The notes under the pieces were generated by a model. The model saw only the letters and a program-made list of their open reading frames with translations, was not told the origin of the DNA and did not search any database. From positions 218,709 to 282,708 of the forward strand of contig CACYQN010000006.1 in NCBI GenBank assembly GCA_902776565.1: 64,000 nt of DNA, written 5' to 3'. This stretch comes from an uncultured Bacteroidia bacterium (GTDB taxonomy: Bacteria; Bacteroidota; Bacteroidia; Bacteroidales; ML635J-15). A program made the translations under genes and the position numbers. Shown piece after piece: positions 17,705-27,652 of the stretch; the stretch's first letter is position 1, and each line of letters begins with the position of its first letter.

Positions 17705-19630
17705 ATGAAACAAAAAGGATTAACAGACAATAGCAAATGGCTGGCTAAAGCCCTGAACGACTATTGCTCCGAATGCCTAATCCTTTTTTGCGCTATGTTT
17801 CTTGTCAGAATCGCTGAAATCATCGCACTTTTCGCAACCGGCTACCACGCAGAACTTATCGGAAACAACCTCATCGGTTTTACCGTTGACATTGCAAACA
17901 TAGGATGGATTGTCGGTTTATTATTCCTCATCTACCTAATAATCAATAAATTCTCACAAAAAGCAGCCACCTATACAATACGGACATTTTTTGCCGCCTA
18001 CCTTTGCATATCCATAATTTTAATGTGTTATTTCGTATCGACGCACATTCCTCTTGACGGCATAATAACTGCATATTCACCACGCGAACTTTTTGCAACC
18101 TTAAAGGCGAACAGTCCGTACAACATTCCTACAATCATCATAATAATCATAATATCAATACTTTACATAGCAATACCAAGAAAGCCGTTCCGAGTGCCAA
18201 AATGGGCGCAAATCACCATATTCGTAGCGTTTATAGTAAGCGCATTCTACCCCAGTCTAACAAAAGGCAAAGTCGGTCCCGACAAGAAATACTACGTAAT
18301 TGAAAACAAAACCAGATACCTTTACGAAAGCCTCAAAAACAAGGAAACAGTAATACAGTTCACCGACAGCGAACTTAAAGAAAAGTCGGAAAAATTTGCT
18401 TCGTACCTCCCTGAGTACGAATTTGTTGACTACCACTATCCATTCCTGCACAAAGAAAATACGGCAGATGTCCTATCCAACTATCTTGGAAAAAGCGAAT
18501 GCAAGCCTAACATAGTAATAATCATAGTCGAAGGTTTATGCAACTACATAAGCGGAAAAAACAGTACAATAGCCTCGGCAACACCATTCCTCGACTCGCT
18601 GTCGGAGCACTCGCTAGTATGGGAAAACTGCCTATCTACATCTGAACGTACATTCGGAGCACTGCCATCCATACTCGGAGCACTGCCATTCGGAGAAAAC
18701 GGTTTTATGTCATACAGGCGCAACGTGCCAACATTCAACACAATAGCAACCATTCTGCACGACAACGGCTACAAAAACGCATTCTTCTACGGTGGCTGGT
18801 ACGGCTTCGACAATATGGACATTTTTGCAGAAAGCAACCTTATGGAAATGTACTACGACAAGCCAGAGTACGAATCTGCAGAACAACGCAACGAATGGGG
18901 ACTGCTTGACGAATATATGCTCCTGCACTCGCTCGAAGACATAAAAACATCGGACACCACGCCTCGTCTCGACATCTACCTAACACTAACCACCCACGAC
19001 CCATTCAAATATCCGAATCAAGACGAATATATCAAAAAGTACAACGCATTGCCTCAAAAAGGAAAATCGATTAGCAAGCCAAAGGAAAACGCCTCGTTCC
19101 TTTATGCCGACAACTGCCTACGCAAATTTTTCTGCGAGTACAAGAAATGCAAGACTTTCAGCAACACAATATTCATAATTACAGGCGACCATAAGTTTAA
19201 CACCAAAGACAAATCGAATCTTATTGACAATTACCACGTTCCGCTGATAATTTGGTCACCAATGCTTCGCGAAAACCACCGATTCCCTGCCGTTATTACC
19301 CACAGAAGCATCACACCAAGCCTACTGGCCTACCTTAAGCACACATACGGAATAAATACTCCAGAAAACGTGGCTTGGCTAAATTCAGGACTTGACACAA
19401 GCAATAATTTCGGAGCCAACACTTTCGCACCTCATTTCAACGACGGCAGAAGTTTAGCCGGACTGACATACGGAAACAAGTTCATTACCAAAGAAAAAAC
19501 CTATACATTGGATTTTTCTGACGGTAAACTTACGCTTAAACCATTGAACGACAATCCATACTATGAATTTCCGGAACTTTACCAAGCCCTCGAAAATTAC
19601 ATAATGAACAATGATGCACTCTTAAAATAA
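17705..19630 (+). CDS. LTA-synthase-like phosphoglycerol transferase (sulfatase-fold, alkaline phosphatase superfamily)
   Basis: A 641-residue protein. Five membrane helices occupy about residues 15-195, followed by a periplasmic sulfatase-fold domain. Catalytic features: the metal-binding glutamate in IIIVEGL, the nucleophile Thr316 in STSERTFGALPS, and the metal-binding D-H in TGDHKFNTKD. The architecture is that of LtaS/OpgB. These enzymes transfer phosphoglycerol or similar groups from phospholipids to a surface polymer. Gram-negative Bacteroidota do not make lipoteichoic acid, so the acceptor is probably an envelope glycan or lipid; this is inference. The gene stands alone between tRNA-Arg and a 23-bp tandem repeat. 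Confidence 0.9.
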   Translation: MKQKGLTDNSKWLAKALNDYCSECLILFCAMFLVRIAEIIALFATGYHAELIGNNLIGFTVDIANIGWIVGLLFLIYLIINKFSQKAATYTIRTFFAAYLCISIILMCYFVSTHIPLDGIITAYSPRELFATLKANSPYNIPTIIIIIIISILYIAIPRKPFRVPKWAQITIFVAFIVSAFYPSLTKGKVGPDKKYYVIENKTRYLYESLKNKETVIQFTDSELKEKSEKFASYLPEYEFVDYHYPFLHKENTADVLSNYLGKSECKPNIVIIIVEGLCNYISGKNSTIASATPFLDSLSEHSLVWENCLSTSERTFGALPSILGALPFGENGFMSYRRNVPTFNTIATILHDNGYKNAFFYGGWYGFDNMDIFAESNLMEMYYDKPEYESAEQRNEWGLLDEYMLLHSLEDIKTSDTTPRLDIYLTLTTHDPFKYPNQDEYIKKYNALPQKGKSISKPKENASFLYADNCLRKFFCEYKKCKTFSNTIFIITGDHKFNTKDKSNLIDNYHVPLIIWSPMLRENHRFPAVITHRSITPSLLAYLKHTYGINTPENVAWLNSGLDTSNNFGANTFAPHFNDGRSLAGLTYGNKFITKEKTYTLDFSDGKLTLKPLNDNPYYEFPELYQALENYIMNNDALLK

Positions 19631-19634
19631 ACTG

Positions 19635-19805
19635 ACGGACAAAAGTCAGCCAAATTACCGAACAGAATACGTCCAAACTACCGAACAAAAGCCAGCCAAA
19701 TTACCGAACAGAATGCGTCCAAATTACCGAACAAAAGTCAGCCAAATTACCGAATAGAATGCGTCCAAATTACCGAACAAAAGTCAGCCAAATTACCGAA
19801 CAGAT
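19635..19805 (+). repeat. 23-bp minisatellite, about 7.4 copies of two alternating unit types
   Basis: Seven complete 23-base units run head to tail from 19635 to 19795, with a partial eighth. They alternate between type 1 (CCGAACAAAAGTCAGCCAAA then TTA) and type 2 (CCGAACAGAATGCGTCCAAA then TTA), so the higher-order period is 46 bases. Units of the same type differ by 0-3 bases. The array begins five bases after the stop of the phosphoglycerol transferase. Confidence 0.95.
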
Positions 19806-19887
19806 TTTAAAATAATCAATATAACGCATTAAATATCAAATAATTATATCAATTATAAAAATTTACAAAAACCGCAATATTTTTTTT

Positions 19888-20703
19888 CTAAATTTTTCCC
19901 TCAGCGTACCCCATTTTTACATCCAGTTCGTAGTTGTACGACGAGCGATGGCTGTAGCGACCTTTGACATATATCAGCTTGTCCTCGTATTTCTCGAACT
20001 CCTCATCTGGAACAAGTTTCCCATCAATCGAAACACAGCCGTCACAACCATCGAGGACAGCACCAAGAGCCTCGTCCGTTTCCATGATTTCCGAAAATAA
20101 GATTTCATCATACGACGGCTTTACATACTGACCGTCCATAGTAAGCACACCGACCTTGCCGTCCTTGTGTAGTTCGAACATGCAGTCGTCGTACCACGAA
20201 TGGCCGTTGTTCTCGTTGGTTATGTAGATTGGACGGAAAACGACCTCATCCATTATGCACGGAACAAGCAACCTGCCCTTCTTGTCGGCAACGCCTTTTT
20301 TCCCCGAATTTGAAACTATAAAAAACTTGTCGAAACTCGCAATTTCATCGTACTGGAAATCAAGAACAACCGTACCATTTCCATCGGGCAAGACCAATCC
20401 CCACTTTCCTTCCGACATTGCAGAAACAGGTAACTTACGGTCGTTGACCTTTCCACAGCAACATCCCAAACGCTCGTATTTTGCAGGCACAAGAACCTCG
20501 TCCTTTATGCTTACCAACTTCTCACAACCATTTTCCACAACAACATAATCCATCCAGTCGTAGTTGTCGCAAATATCATAGAATGCAATTCGAGAAGCTT
20601 CAACATCCTCGTCAGGCAACTTGTTGGCTACCGCCGCCTTGTATTCCAAATATAGTTTTTGCATCTTAGAAAGCTGTTCCTTATGAGCGTGCTGTTTTTC
20701 CAT
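19888..20703 (-). CDS. WG-repeat-containing protein
   Basis: A 271-residue protein without a signal peptide. After an N-terminal helical region (about 1-45) it has several WG/KWG beta-repeats. Recognisable units: LVPAKYERLG...VSAMSEGKWGLVLPDG, DFQYDEIASFDKFFIVSNSGKKGVADKKGRLLVP, and ELHKDGKVGVLTMDGQYVKPSYDEI. Such repeats build a propeller-like or solenoid fold of unknown ligand. The gene stands alone on the minus strand between the minisatellite and hldD. Function cannot be assigned. Confidence 0.82.
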   Translation of the reverse strand: MEKQHAHKEQLSKMQKLYLEYKAAVANKLPDEDVEASRIAFYDICDNYDWMDYVVVENGCEKLVSIKDEVLVPAKYERLGCCCGKVNDRKLPVSAMSEGKWGLVLPDGNGTVVLDFQYDEIASFDKFFIVSNSGKKGVADKKGRLLVPCIMDEVVFRPIYITNENNGHSWYDDCMFELHKDGKVGVLTMDGQYVKPSYDEILFSEIMETDEALGAVLDGCDGCVSIDGKLVPDEEFEKYEDKLIYVKGRYSHRSSYNYELDVKMGYAEGKI

Positions 20704-20863
20704 CTTATACTAATTTATTTTCGTCCGCGAAAGTAGGAAATAAACATTTTGCGACAGCGACAAAGAAAAGTATTTATTAAAGGTAGAAGGTTAACAAAAC
20801 TATATGCCCACAGCACGACTCCATTCCAAATAATTTGTTTACTTTGCACAAAAATTAAAAGCT

Positions 20864-21823
20864 ATGATTGTAGTAACTGGAGCAGCAGGATTCATAGGCA
20901 GCAACTTGGCAGCCACACTGATAGAACGCGGATATACCGACCTTGTTTTGTCGGACGACTTTTCGCGCGAAGACAAGAAGGGCAACTTCGAGAATAAAAA
21001 GGTTAAGTTCGTCAACCGCAACGACTTTGCCGACTGGCTCGATGCCAACCACAAACAGGTTGAAACTATCTTCCACCTCGGCGCACGAACCGACACAACC
21101 GAATTCGACCTATCGCTGCTGTTGAAGATGAACACGGAATACACCAAGATGCTATGGAAAAAATGTTGCAACTATGGCATTCCCTTCCTCTACGCTTCAT
21201 CGGCGGCAACATACGGAATGGGCGAAAACGGCTTTTCAGACACCACCGACCCCAACATTTTGAAACCGCTCAACCCTTACGGCATTTCGAAGAACGAGTT
21301 CGACAAGTGGATGCTCGCACAGGAACGCAAACCGTTTTTCTGGGCAGGATTCAAGTTTTTCAATGTGTATGGACCAAACGAGTACCACAAGGGCAGAATG
21401 GCATCGGTAATTATGCACGCCTTCAACCAGATAAACGCAACGGGAATGCTAAAGTTGTTCCGCTCGCATCGTCCCGACTACGCCGACGGCGAGCAAAGCC
21501 GCGACTTCGTGTATGTGAAGGATGTCGTCGATGTGCTGATATACTTTATGGAAACTCGCAAGCACAGCGGCATCTACAACCTTGGCACAGGCAAAGCCCG
21601 TCCATTCAACGACCTAGGCAAAGCCACCTTTGCAGCCATGGGTTTAGCACCGAACATTACATACATCGACACGCCTGCTGACATCCGCGACAAGTACCAG
21701 TACTTCACCGAAGCCGACATAACCTCACTACGCAAAGCAGGCTACAATGGCGAATTTCATTCGCTCGAAGATGGTGTGAAGGACTATGTACAGAACTATT
21801 TGATGGGACATAAATATAGATAG
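20864..21823 (+). CDS. hldD: ADP-L-glycero-D-manno-heptose 6-epimerase
   Basis: A 319-residue extended short-chain dehydrogenase. It converts ADP-D-glycero-beta-D-manno-heptose to the L-glycero form, the last step of heptose supply for the LPS core. Signs: VTGAAGFIGSNLA (NADP-binding GxxGxxG) at residues 4-16, the HldD-specific LGARTDTTE, Ser in SSAATYG, Tyr139 and Lys143 in YGISK, and FFNVYGPNEYHKGRMASV. Length is normal. MeaB follows after four bases; the two are probably co-transcribed although functionally unrelated. Its presence indicates a heptose-containing LPS core. Confidence 0.95.
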   Translation: MIVVTGAAGFIGSNLAATLIERGYTDLVLSDDFSREDKKGNFENKKVKFVNRNDFADWLDANHKQVETIFHLGARTDTTEFDLSLLLKMNTEYTKMLWKKCCNYGIPFLYASSAATYGMGENGFSDTTDPNILKPLNPYGISKNEFDKWMLAQERKPFFWAGFKFFNVYGPNEYHKGRMASVIMHAFNQINATGMLKLFRSHRPDYADGEQSRDFVYVKDVVDVLIYFMETRKHSGIYNLGTGKARPFNDLGKATFAAMGLAPNITYIDTPADIRDKYQYFTEADITSLRKAGYNGEFHSLEDGVKDYVQNYLMGHKYR

Positions 21824-21827
21824 CCCA

Positions 21828-22940
21828 ATGGAAGACAACAAACATTTCATAGGAGAAGTTGAAGAAAGCAAAGCCGACAACAGCGCACTTGCAGTAACCG
21901 ATGGCGTTGTTCAGCCGCCACAGGTAAACCCGAATATTGCACGATTCCGCAGGCACAAGACAACCCTCACCGCCGACGAATACATTGCCGGCATACTGCG
22001 TTCCGACCCCAATATTCTCGGTCAAGCCATAACGATGGTCGAAAGCGTACGACCTGAACATCAAGCCATTGCACAAAAAATCATCGAAGGCTGCCTACCA
22101 CATTCAGGCAAGTCGATACGAATTGGCATAACTGGTGTTCCCGGTGCTGGCAAAAGCACTTTCATCGAAGCACTTGGCGTAAAAATCTGTGACCTGAACC
22201 ATAAGCTTGCTGTCCTCGCCGTTGACCCGAGCAGCGAACGTAGCGGAGGCTCTATTCTTGGTGATAAAACCCGCATGGAAAACCTCACCTCCCACCCCAA
22301 CGCCTTTGTCCGTCCCTCGCCATCGGCAGGTTCGCTCGGCGGAGTGGCACGCAAAACACGCGAAACCATAATCCTTTGCGAAGCAGCAGGTTACGACACC
22401 ATATTTGTGGAAACCGTTGGCGTTGGTCAGTCTGAAACAGCTGTTCACAGCATGGTCGACTTCTTCTTGCTACTGCTCGTCACTGGCGCTGGCGACGACC
22501 TGCAAGGCATAAAGCGCGGAATTATGGAAATGGCCGACGCAATTGCAATCACCAAAGCAGACGGCGAAAACATTACTCGCGCTCAACTCGCCAGTACACA
22601 ATACCAAAACGCACTGCATCTGTTCCCTATGCCAAAATCGCGCTGGACACCCATAGCAACAACATGCTCATCACTTACAGGTGCTGGAATTATGGACATC
22701 TGGGAGCTGATTACCAAATATGTAGCCCACACAAATGCAAACGGCTACTTCGACTACAACCGCAACGAGCAGGCTAAATACTGGCTCTACGAAACCATCA
22801 ACGAATCGATTCGCAACAGTTTCTACCAGAACGAGAAAATAATAGAATGCCTACCAGACTACGAAAAAAAGGTGCTCGACAACAAAATCAGCAGTTTCGT
22901 TGCTGCCCACGAACTTTTAGCAAAATACTTTGAAAAATGA
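21828..22940 (+). CDS. meaB: Methylmalonyl-CoA mutase-associated GTPase MeaB
   Basis: A 370-residue G3E-family GTPase (MeaB/ArgK) that loads and protects the B12 cofactor of methylmalonyl-CoA mutase. Walker A is GVPGAGKST at residues 103-111. Next come AVDPSSERSGGSILGDKTRM and FVRPSPSAGSLGGVARKT, both MeaB signatures, then ETVGVGQSE (Walker B/G3) and the base-specifying region AITKADGEN. It usually lies next to mutA/mutB; here it does not, so the mutase genes must be elsewhere. Its stop overlaps the start of the next gene (ATGA, four bases). Confidence 0.95.
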   Translation: MEDNKHFIGEVEESKADNSALAVTDGVVQPPQVNPNIARFRRHKTTLTADEYIAGILRSDPNILGQAITMVESVRPEHQAIAQKIIEGCLPHSGKSIRIGITGVPGAGKSTFIEALGVKICDLNHKLAVLAVDPSSERSGGSILGDKTRMENLTSHPNAFVRPSPSAGSLGGVARKTRETIILCEAAGYDTIFVETVGVGQSETAVHSMVDFFLLLLVTGAGDDLQGIKRGIMEMADAIAITKADGENITRAQLASTQYQNALHLFPMPKSRWTPIATTCSSLTGAGIMDIWELITKYVAHTNANGYFDYNRNEQAKYWLYETINESIRNSFYQNEKIIECLPDYEKKVLDNKISSFVAAHELLAKYFEK

Positions 22941-23446
22941 TTGGACAGGAAATAGTTTACAAGGCATTAGCCGACTTGGACATAAAATTTGAGTATTACG
23001 AATCACCACGCGACTTTTCGTCGGAAGACGACGGTGCATTCTGGAAACGCATTGGTGCTTGCCGTTGCAAGAACCTGTTTATGCGCAACCACAAGGGCAA
23101 CCAGCACTACCTGCTAATTTCCGACTACTACCGCGACATCAACATCCACGCTATCGAGCACAAGTTAAAGCAGGGAAAACTTTCGTTCGCATCGCAGGAA
23201 AGAATCGACAGGTGGATAAAAGGTACGATTGGTGCAATTTCCGTCTTTTCGTTACTCAACGACACCGAAAACCACACAATTGCATTCATCGACAAAACTT
23301 TGCTCACGAAGGAACGGCTGACATTTCTGCCCAACCAACTCAACGCATTGATTTCCATCAGCACCGAGGATTTTGTAAGGATACTCGACTATACTGGCAA
23401 CAAGTACGAGTTTGTGGATTTGGAAATTGCGGAAGACATTGAATAA
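22937..23446 (+). CDS. YbaK/ProX-type aminoacyl-tRNA deacylase (prolyl-tRNA editing)
   Basis: A 169-residue stand-alone editing domain of the YbaK/EbsC superfamily. Proteins of the ProX/ProXp-ala branch hydrolyse mischarged Ala-tRNA(Pro) in trans. Features: CRCKNLFMRNHKGNQHYLLI, holding the conserved catalytic lysine of the KNLF motif, then LSFASQERIDRWI and GAISVFSLLND, which match the conserved (L/I)-(S/G)-F-A and G-S-V-S/T-P/L segments. The ATGA overlap with meaB implies translational coupling. Assignment to the Ala-specific branch is likely but not certain. Confidence 0.88.
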   Translation: MIGQEIVYKALADLDIKFEYYESPRDFSSEDDGAFWKRIGACRCKNLFMRNHKGNQHYLLISDYYRDINIHAIEHKLKQGKLSFASQERIDRWIKGTIGAISVFSLLNDTENHTIAFIDKTLLTKERLTFLPNQLNALISISTEDFVRILDYTGNKYEFVDLEIAEDIE

Positions 23447-23516
23447 TACTAACAATCTTCCATATATTTCATAGGTAGCACCCATTCTTTGGAATATTTT
23501 TAATAATTTTGCAGCG

Positions 23517-25376
23517 ATGCGAAAATTAGTAGTTTTCATAGTAATATTGCTGCTCGGAATTACAGCATTCTCTCAGCACGAAGGCATTCGTCGCTATTTT
23601 TCGTCGTACAAACTCGACAACGACACCTCAGCCGATTACAGTTTCTACAACGACACCACTATCGATAACTTCTACAAGTTCATGCCACAGCAAAAAGTCT
23701 CAGACAATACGCTTGGACTTCTAAACCCGGGAAATCCATATCTTCCAGCATTGTTTTCGGACAAGGAAGCATCACACGACTTCGTATTTCTCAACAACTA
23801 CCAGGCTTTCATAAAATCGCACAAGGATGTCGTTTACTTCGACGCCCAAACACCATTCTCCCGCTTCGACTTCTACGGAGGCAACAAAGGACTTGAAATT
23901 GTAAAGTTCATACTAAGCCAGAATTTCACCCCATACTTTAACCTTACGTTCAACTACGACATTTCCAATTCCGACGGATTCTACCTCAACAGCGCATCAA
24001 AAGTGAACGCCCTGAGCTTCGCAGGTGCATTTACAAAAAAGAAATACCAGAACCATTTCAACTTTATATTCAACAAGATAAACTGCAACGAAAACGGCGG
24101 AATAGCCGACGTGAACAGATTTATGAGCGGGGACATCAGGGCTGTTGACAACAACGTTATGCTCACAAAGGCGACAAGCACAATTTCACAACTCGGCGGG
24201 CAGTACAACCACGAATACCGCTTCGGTCAATATACCATCGATACCATAATTCGCGACGAAAAAAACGACACCGTCATCAACAAAACCCTGCGCAGCAAGT
24301 TCTCAATCGTCCACGATGTAACTTTTGACCGCTATATACGCAAGTACCAAGACACAAAATCATCGTTCTACACCAACATCTACAGCGACTCGACCAAAAC
24401 AAACGACTCGGTTACATACTACCAGTTCAACAACAAGCTTCTAATGTGCCTAAATATACGAAACGACTCGACTGGCAACTTTTTGAAACTATATGCGGGA
24501 TTGAAAAACAGAACTTATTCATTCCTGATTGATACCACTCACAAGACCACCTACAGTTCGACATATATCACAGGTGACCTTATCTTCAAGCACAACAGAA
24601 CCTTCCTTCAGGCAAATGTCGATTACTGCCTGTTCGGCGGAGACGCATACGACCTAAGCGCATCGGCCAAGCTGCAACAGATGTTTGGCGAGAACCTTGG
24701 AATAAACGCAAAGGTCGGATATTCGCTAGCATACTGTACCCTTTTCGAGACCTACTACACATCTAACAATTTCAGATGGGACAACGACTTTGCCAAACCA
24801 GGAGCCGCCAATGCCCATATCGACTTGTTTCACAACAAATTCCAACTTTCTGTCGGTGCAAATTTAAATCTTCTGCACGACTACATAATCTTCGACCAGC
24901 AAGCTCTGCCTACACAGATTCACAACGCCAACTTAATTGTAGATGTGTATGCAAACAAGACTTTCAACTTCTGGAAGTTCCACTGGTACACAAAGGTCGC
25001 CTACCAATACATTTCCGACAAGCAATATGTAAGGCTTCCTGAACTTGTGGGCTACACAAGCCTTTACTTCATGACCGACATGTTCAGCAAGGCACTCACG
25101 CTCCAAATAGGCCTCGATGCCAAGATGAACTCGAACTTCTACGGCTACGCCTATATGCCGGCAACGGCAGTTTTCTATCTGCAGGACGACCAGAAATTTG
25201 GCTTCTACCCCAACCTCGGATTTTTCGTCGGAGCAAAAATCAAAAGATTCCGCGTATTTGCAAAACTGTCGAACTACAATTCGCTATTCATGAAGCCGAC
25301 ATTCTTCTCGCTGTACAGGCTGCCAGACAATCCTTTTGCATTCAACTTCGGAATTTCGTGGGAATTCTACAACTAG
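23517..25376 (+). CDS. Putative porin (Bacteroidota-type outer-membrane beta-barrel)
   Basis: A 619-residue exported protein. It has a signal peptide (MRKLVVFIVILLLGITAFSQ), then a Bacteroidota putative-porin body with many antiparallel strands: DFVFLNNYQAFIKSHKDVVYFDAQTPFSRF, LEIVKFILSQNFTPYFNLTF, and the C-terminal strands FGFYPNLGFFVGAKIKRFRVF and FAFNFGISWEFYN. The final aromatic residue before the last position is typical of outer-membrane barrels. Bases 23504-23511 (TAATTTTG) just before the ATG resemble a -7 element. The transglycosylase gene follows after four bases, so the two form an operon. Confidence 0.85.
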   Translation: MRKLVVFIVILLLGITAFSQHEGIRRYFSSYKLDNDTSADYSFYNDTTIDNFYKFMPQQKVSDNTLGLLNPGNPYLPALFSDKEASHDFVFLNNYQAFIKSHKDVVYFDAQTPFSRFDFYGGNKGLEIVKFILSQNFTPYFNLTFNYDISNSDGFYLNSASKVNALSFAGAFTKKKYQNHFNFIFNKINCNENGGIADVNRFMSGDIRAVDNNVMLTKATSTISQLGGQYNHEYRFGQYTIDTIIRDEKNDTVINKTLRSKFSIVHDVTFDRYIRKYQDTKSSFYTNIYSDSTKTNDSVTYYQFNNKLLMCLNIRNDSTGNFLKLYAGLKNRTYSFLIDTTHKTTYSSTYITGDLIFKHNRTFLQANVDYCLFGGDAYDLSASAKLQQMFGENLGINAKVGYSLAYCTLFETYYTSNNFRWDNDFAKPGAANAHIDLFHNKFQLSVGANLNLLHDYIIFDQQALPTQIHNANLIVDVYANKTFNFWKFHWYTKVAYQYISDKQYVRLPELVGYTSLYFMTDMFSKALTLQIGLDAKMNSNFYGYAYMPATAVFYLQDDQKFGFYPNLGFFVGAKIKRFRVFAKLSNYNSLFMKPTFFSLYRLPDNPFAFNFGISWEFYN

Positions 25377-25380
25377 CATA

Positions 25381-26721
25381 ATGGACAGCAAGGCAAGAAT
25401 ATCAAGGATAACTGTGCTGTCGGCATTGTCGATGTGGATTGTCGTTGGCTTCTTAAAACTATATATAGAAGAAACAAAAGAAGTCCCGCCAGAACCATTC
25501 GAACGCGACTATAGCGGAATCGCCGCATCAGAGACATTAAACGTAGCACTGTCCGAAAACGCCACAGAATACTGCATCTTCAATGCTACGCCTCGTGGAT
25601 TCCAGCTCGAAACCCTTGAAGATTTCTGCAAGGAACACAACCTCGAACTCAATATAATCCCAATTTGGAACGAAATTATTGCAGAAAGAGCTCTCGCTGC
25701 AGGCAAATGCGACCTAATTGCAAAGCACGCCTTCGTGACCGACAGCACAATGTCGCAACCGCTTCTACGTTCAAGCCTTGTAATACTTTCTCGTACAAAG
25801 CAAATTCCCGACACCATTTACACAACTGGTACTCATAGGTTTGTCACCAACTACAATGGGAAAACAATAATTTGTAGCAACATCTTCTCGCAGGAAAAGA
25901 TTGCGCGTAAGGTTGCATCGGGCGAAATAAATGCCGCCATATGCGATTCGGCGCTTGCACTCACCTACCAAAAAGCATATCCACAACTCAAAATAGACAC
26001 GTCAATATGCCTGCCACAGGACATTGTGTGGCAAACCAACCCCAACGCCAAAGTCCTGCTCGACAGCATCAACGCATGGCTTTCACGCGTAACCGAAACC
26101 AAGAAGTACAAGCTTCGCCACGAAATCTACTACTCATACATAAACATAAATGTATCAAGCCAATACTATTCGGGAAACGGCAACAAAATAAGTGCCTACG
26201 ACGACCTCATCAGGAAGCATTCCAAGAAACTGCAATGGGACTGGCGCTACATAGCCTCGCTGATATACGAGGAATCGCATTTTTACCCGAACATAAGCAA
26301 TCCATCTGGCGCCTACGGACTTATGCAGCTTATGCCAGCAGCCTACCAGAAGTTTGCACACGACAGCGCCGACATTTCCGACCCCGAAGTACAGCTTATG
26401 GCTGGCATAAAGCACGTTGACTACCTAAAAAAACACACTCCCGAATCTATTACCGATACAGCCGTAATAATCAGGTATGTGCTTATGGGCTACAATGCAG
26501 GGCACGGACACTCTGAAGATGCCTTTCACCTTGCCGAAAAATATTCTGACAACCCAAACTCATGGCACAACCTAGCGGAATATATGAAACTACTATATGA
26601 CAAGAACTACTACACCGACCCCGTAGTAAAATGTGGCAAATACAAGGGCAGCCGCACAGTAACATTCACCAACAGCGTGGTTGACAGATACAAGCACTAT
26701 AGGAATCTGATTAGGAAATAA
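25381..26721 (+). CDS. mltF: MltF-type membrane-bound lytic murein transglycosylase
   Basis: A 446-residue envelope enzyme with two domains. An N-terminal signal anchor (TVLSALSMWIVVGFLKLYIEE) leads into a solute-binding-protein-like domain (about 50-275). A C-terminal SLT lysozyme-like domain follows (about 280-446), with WRYIASLIYEESHFYPN; Glu298 is the probable catalytic acid. Further conserved segments are GAYGLMQLMPAA and MGYNAGHGH. MltF cleaves peptidoglycan glycan strands with formation of 1,6-anhydromuramyl ends. The start at 25381 is chosen because the earlier in-frame ATG at 25336 lies inside the porin gene. It is the second gene of the porin operon. Confidence 0.92.
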   Translation: MDSKARISRITVLSALSMWIVVGFLKLYIEETKEVPPEPFERDYSGIAASETLNVALSENATEYCIFNATPRGFQLETLEDFCKEHNLELNIIPIWNEIIAERALAAGKCDLIAKHAFVTDSTMSQPLLRSSLVILSRTKQIPDTIYTTGTHRFVTNYNGKTIICSNIFSQEKIARKVASGEINAAICDSALALTYQKAYPQLKIDTSICLPQDIVWQTNPNAKVLLDSINAWLSRVTETKKYKLRHEIYYSYININVSSQYYSGNGNKISAYDDLIRKHSKKLQWDWRYIASLIYEESHFYPNISNPSGAYGLMQLMPAAYQKFAHDSADISDPEVQLMAGIKHVDYLKKHTPESITDTAVIIRYVLMGYNAGHGHSEDAFHLAEKYSDNPNSWHNLAEYMKLLYDKNYYTDPVVKCGKYKGSRTVTFTNSVVDRYKHYRNLIRK

Positions 26722-26838
26722 CTTCTAATCTTCTGAACATCAACCATCTGAATTCGAAATCCAATTACATCTTTAGAAACAAAAAAACAGAGAACACCAT
26801 TAAAGACATCCTCCGTTTTAGTATTTGCAAAACTCGTA

Positions 26839-27399
26839 TTATTGCAATTTTACGGTCAGACCGAAATCACCGAACGACACAGCGCAATTGACATAAATTT
26901 TCTTACCGTTGTAGTCGTAGCCGTATATTGCCTTGGCGTAGTCGCCGTTAGCCTTAATAAACTTAACGTATTCGTCGTAGTCTTTGAATACATCATCGCC
27001 ACGAGTCTGGTCCATGTGGAAGCCATACATTTTTCCGCCGTCAGCAACCTTGGCAAAAGCATTGTAGTATTCGCGCTGCACACCTTCCTTGTCGATGTCA
27101 GCGGTCACTGGCGATGCCATGAAAAACTCGGTTTCACTTTCCCTGCGAGCAACGATTTTAGTCATCTTGTCGCTTGTGATTGGTTCAACACCGCAGAACT
27201 CTTTCATTTGTGAAGAAAACTCCTCGAATGAAAGTTCGACATTTGCTTCAGGAGCAACAGCCTCCTCTACTGCTTCGACAGTCGTTGCTGTAGATTCCTC
27301 TGCATTTGTCTCGGTCTGTGAATTAGTCTTGTTTTCGCCTCCGCATGACATAAGTGTCATTGTGGCAAGGGCAATCAAAATTGAATAAAACTTCTTCAT
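26839..27399 (-). CDS. Hypothetical lipoprotein
   Basis: A 186-residue protein starting MKKFYSILIALATMTLMSCGGEN, a clear lipoprotein signal with lipobox L-M-S-C. A low-complexity Thr/Glu/Ala linker (residues about 22-55) tethers a small globular domain: ELSFEEFSSQMKEFCGVEPI, DEYVKFIKANGDYAKAIYGYDYNGKKIYVNCAVSFGDFG. An upstream in-frame ATG at 27426 adds nine residues without signal character, so 27399 is preferred. No family is recognised. It is convergent with the transglycosylase gene. Confidence 0.75.
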   Translation of the reverse strand: MKKFYSILIALATMTLMSCGGENKTNSQTETNAEESTATTVEAVEEAVAPEANVELSFEEFSSQMKEFCGVEPITSDKMTKIVARRESETEFFMASPVTADIDKEGVQREYYNAFAKVADGGKMYGFHMDQTRGDDVFKDYDEYVKFIKANGDYAKAIYGYDYNGKKIYVNCAVSFGDFGLTVKLQ

Positions 27400-27652
27400 T
27401 GTTGTAAGATTTAAATTTATATACAAAAACCATTTCGTAAAATTACTAAAAAAATAGGACTTACAAGAAATATTTTTAGGAATGCAAAAAAATAAAGATT
27501 CAAGTTAAAATTCCACATGCAACAAATTATCCCAGAACATACATTTTATCCATTTCGGGAACAAATATACAAACACTAATTATCCTCATAATACATTTTA
27601 CCCATTTGGTATAATATGACATATTTATTACTTCGCGAAAATACGAAACCAG

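Noticed and set aside
17705..19630. Lipoteichoic acid synthesis
   Set aside because: The enzyme fold fits, but the genome is of a Gram-negative Bacteroidota without lipoteichoic acid; another acceptor is more likely.
19635..19805. CRISPR array
   Set aside because: Units are contiguous without unique spacers, so this is a minisatellite.
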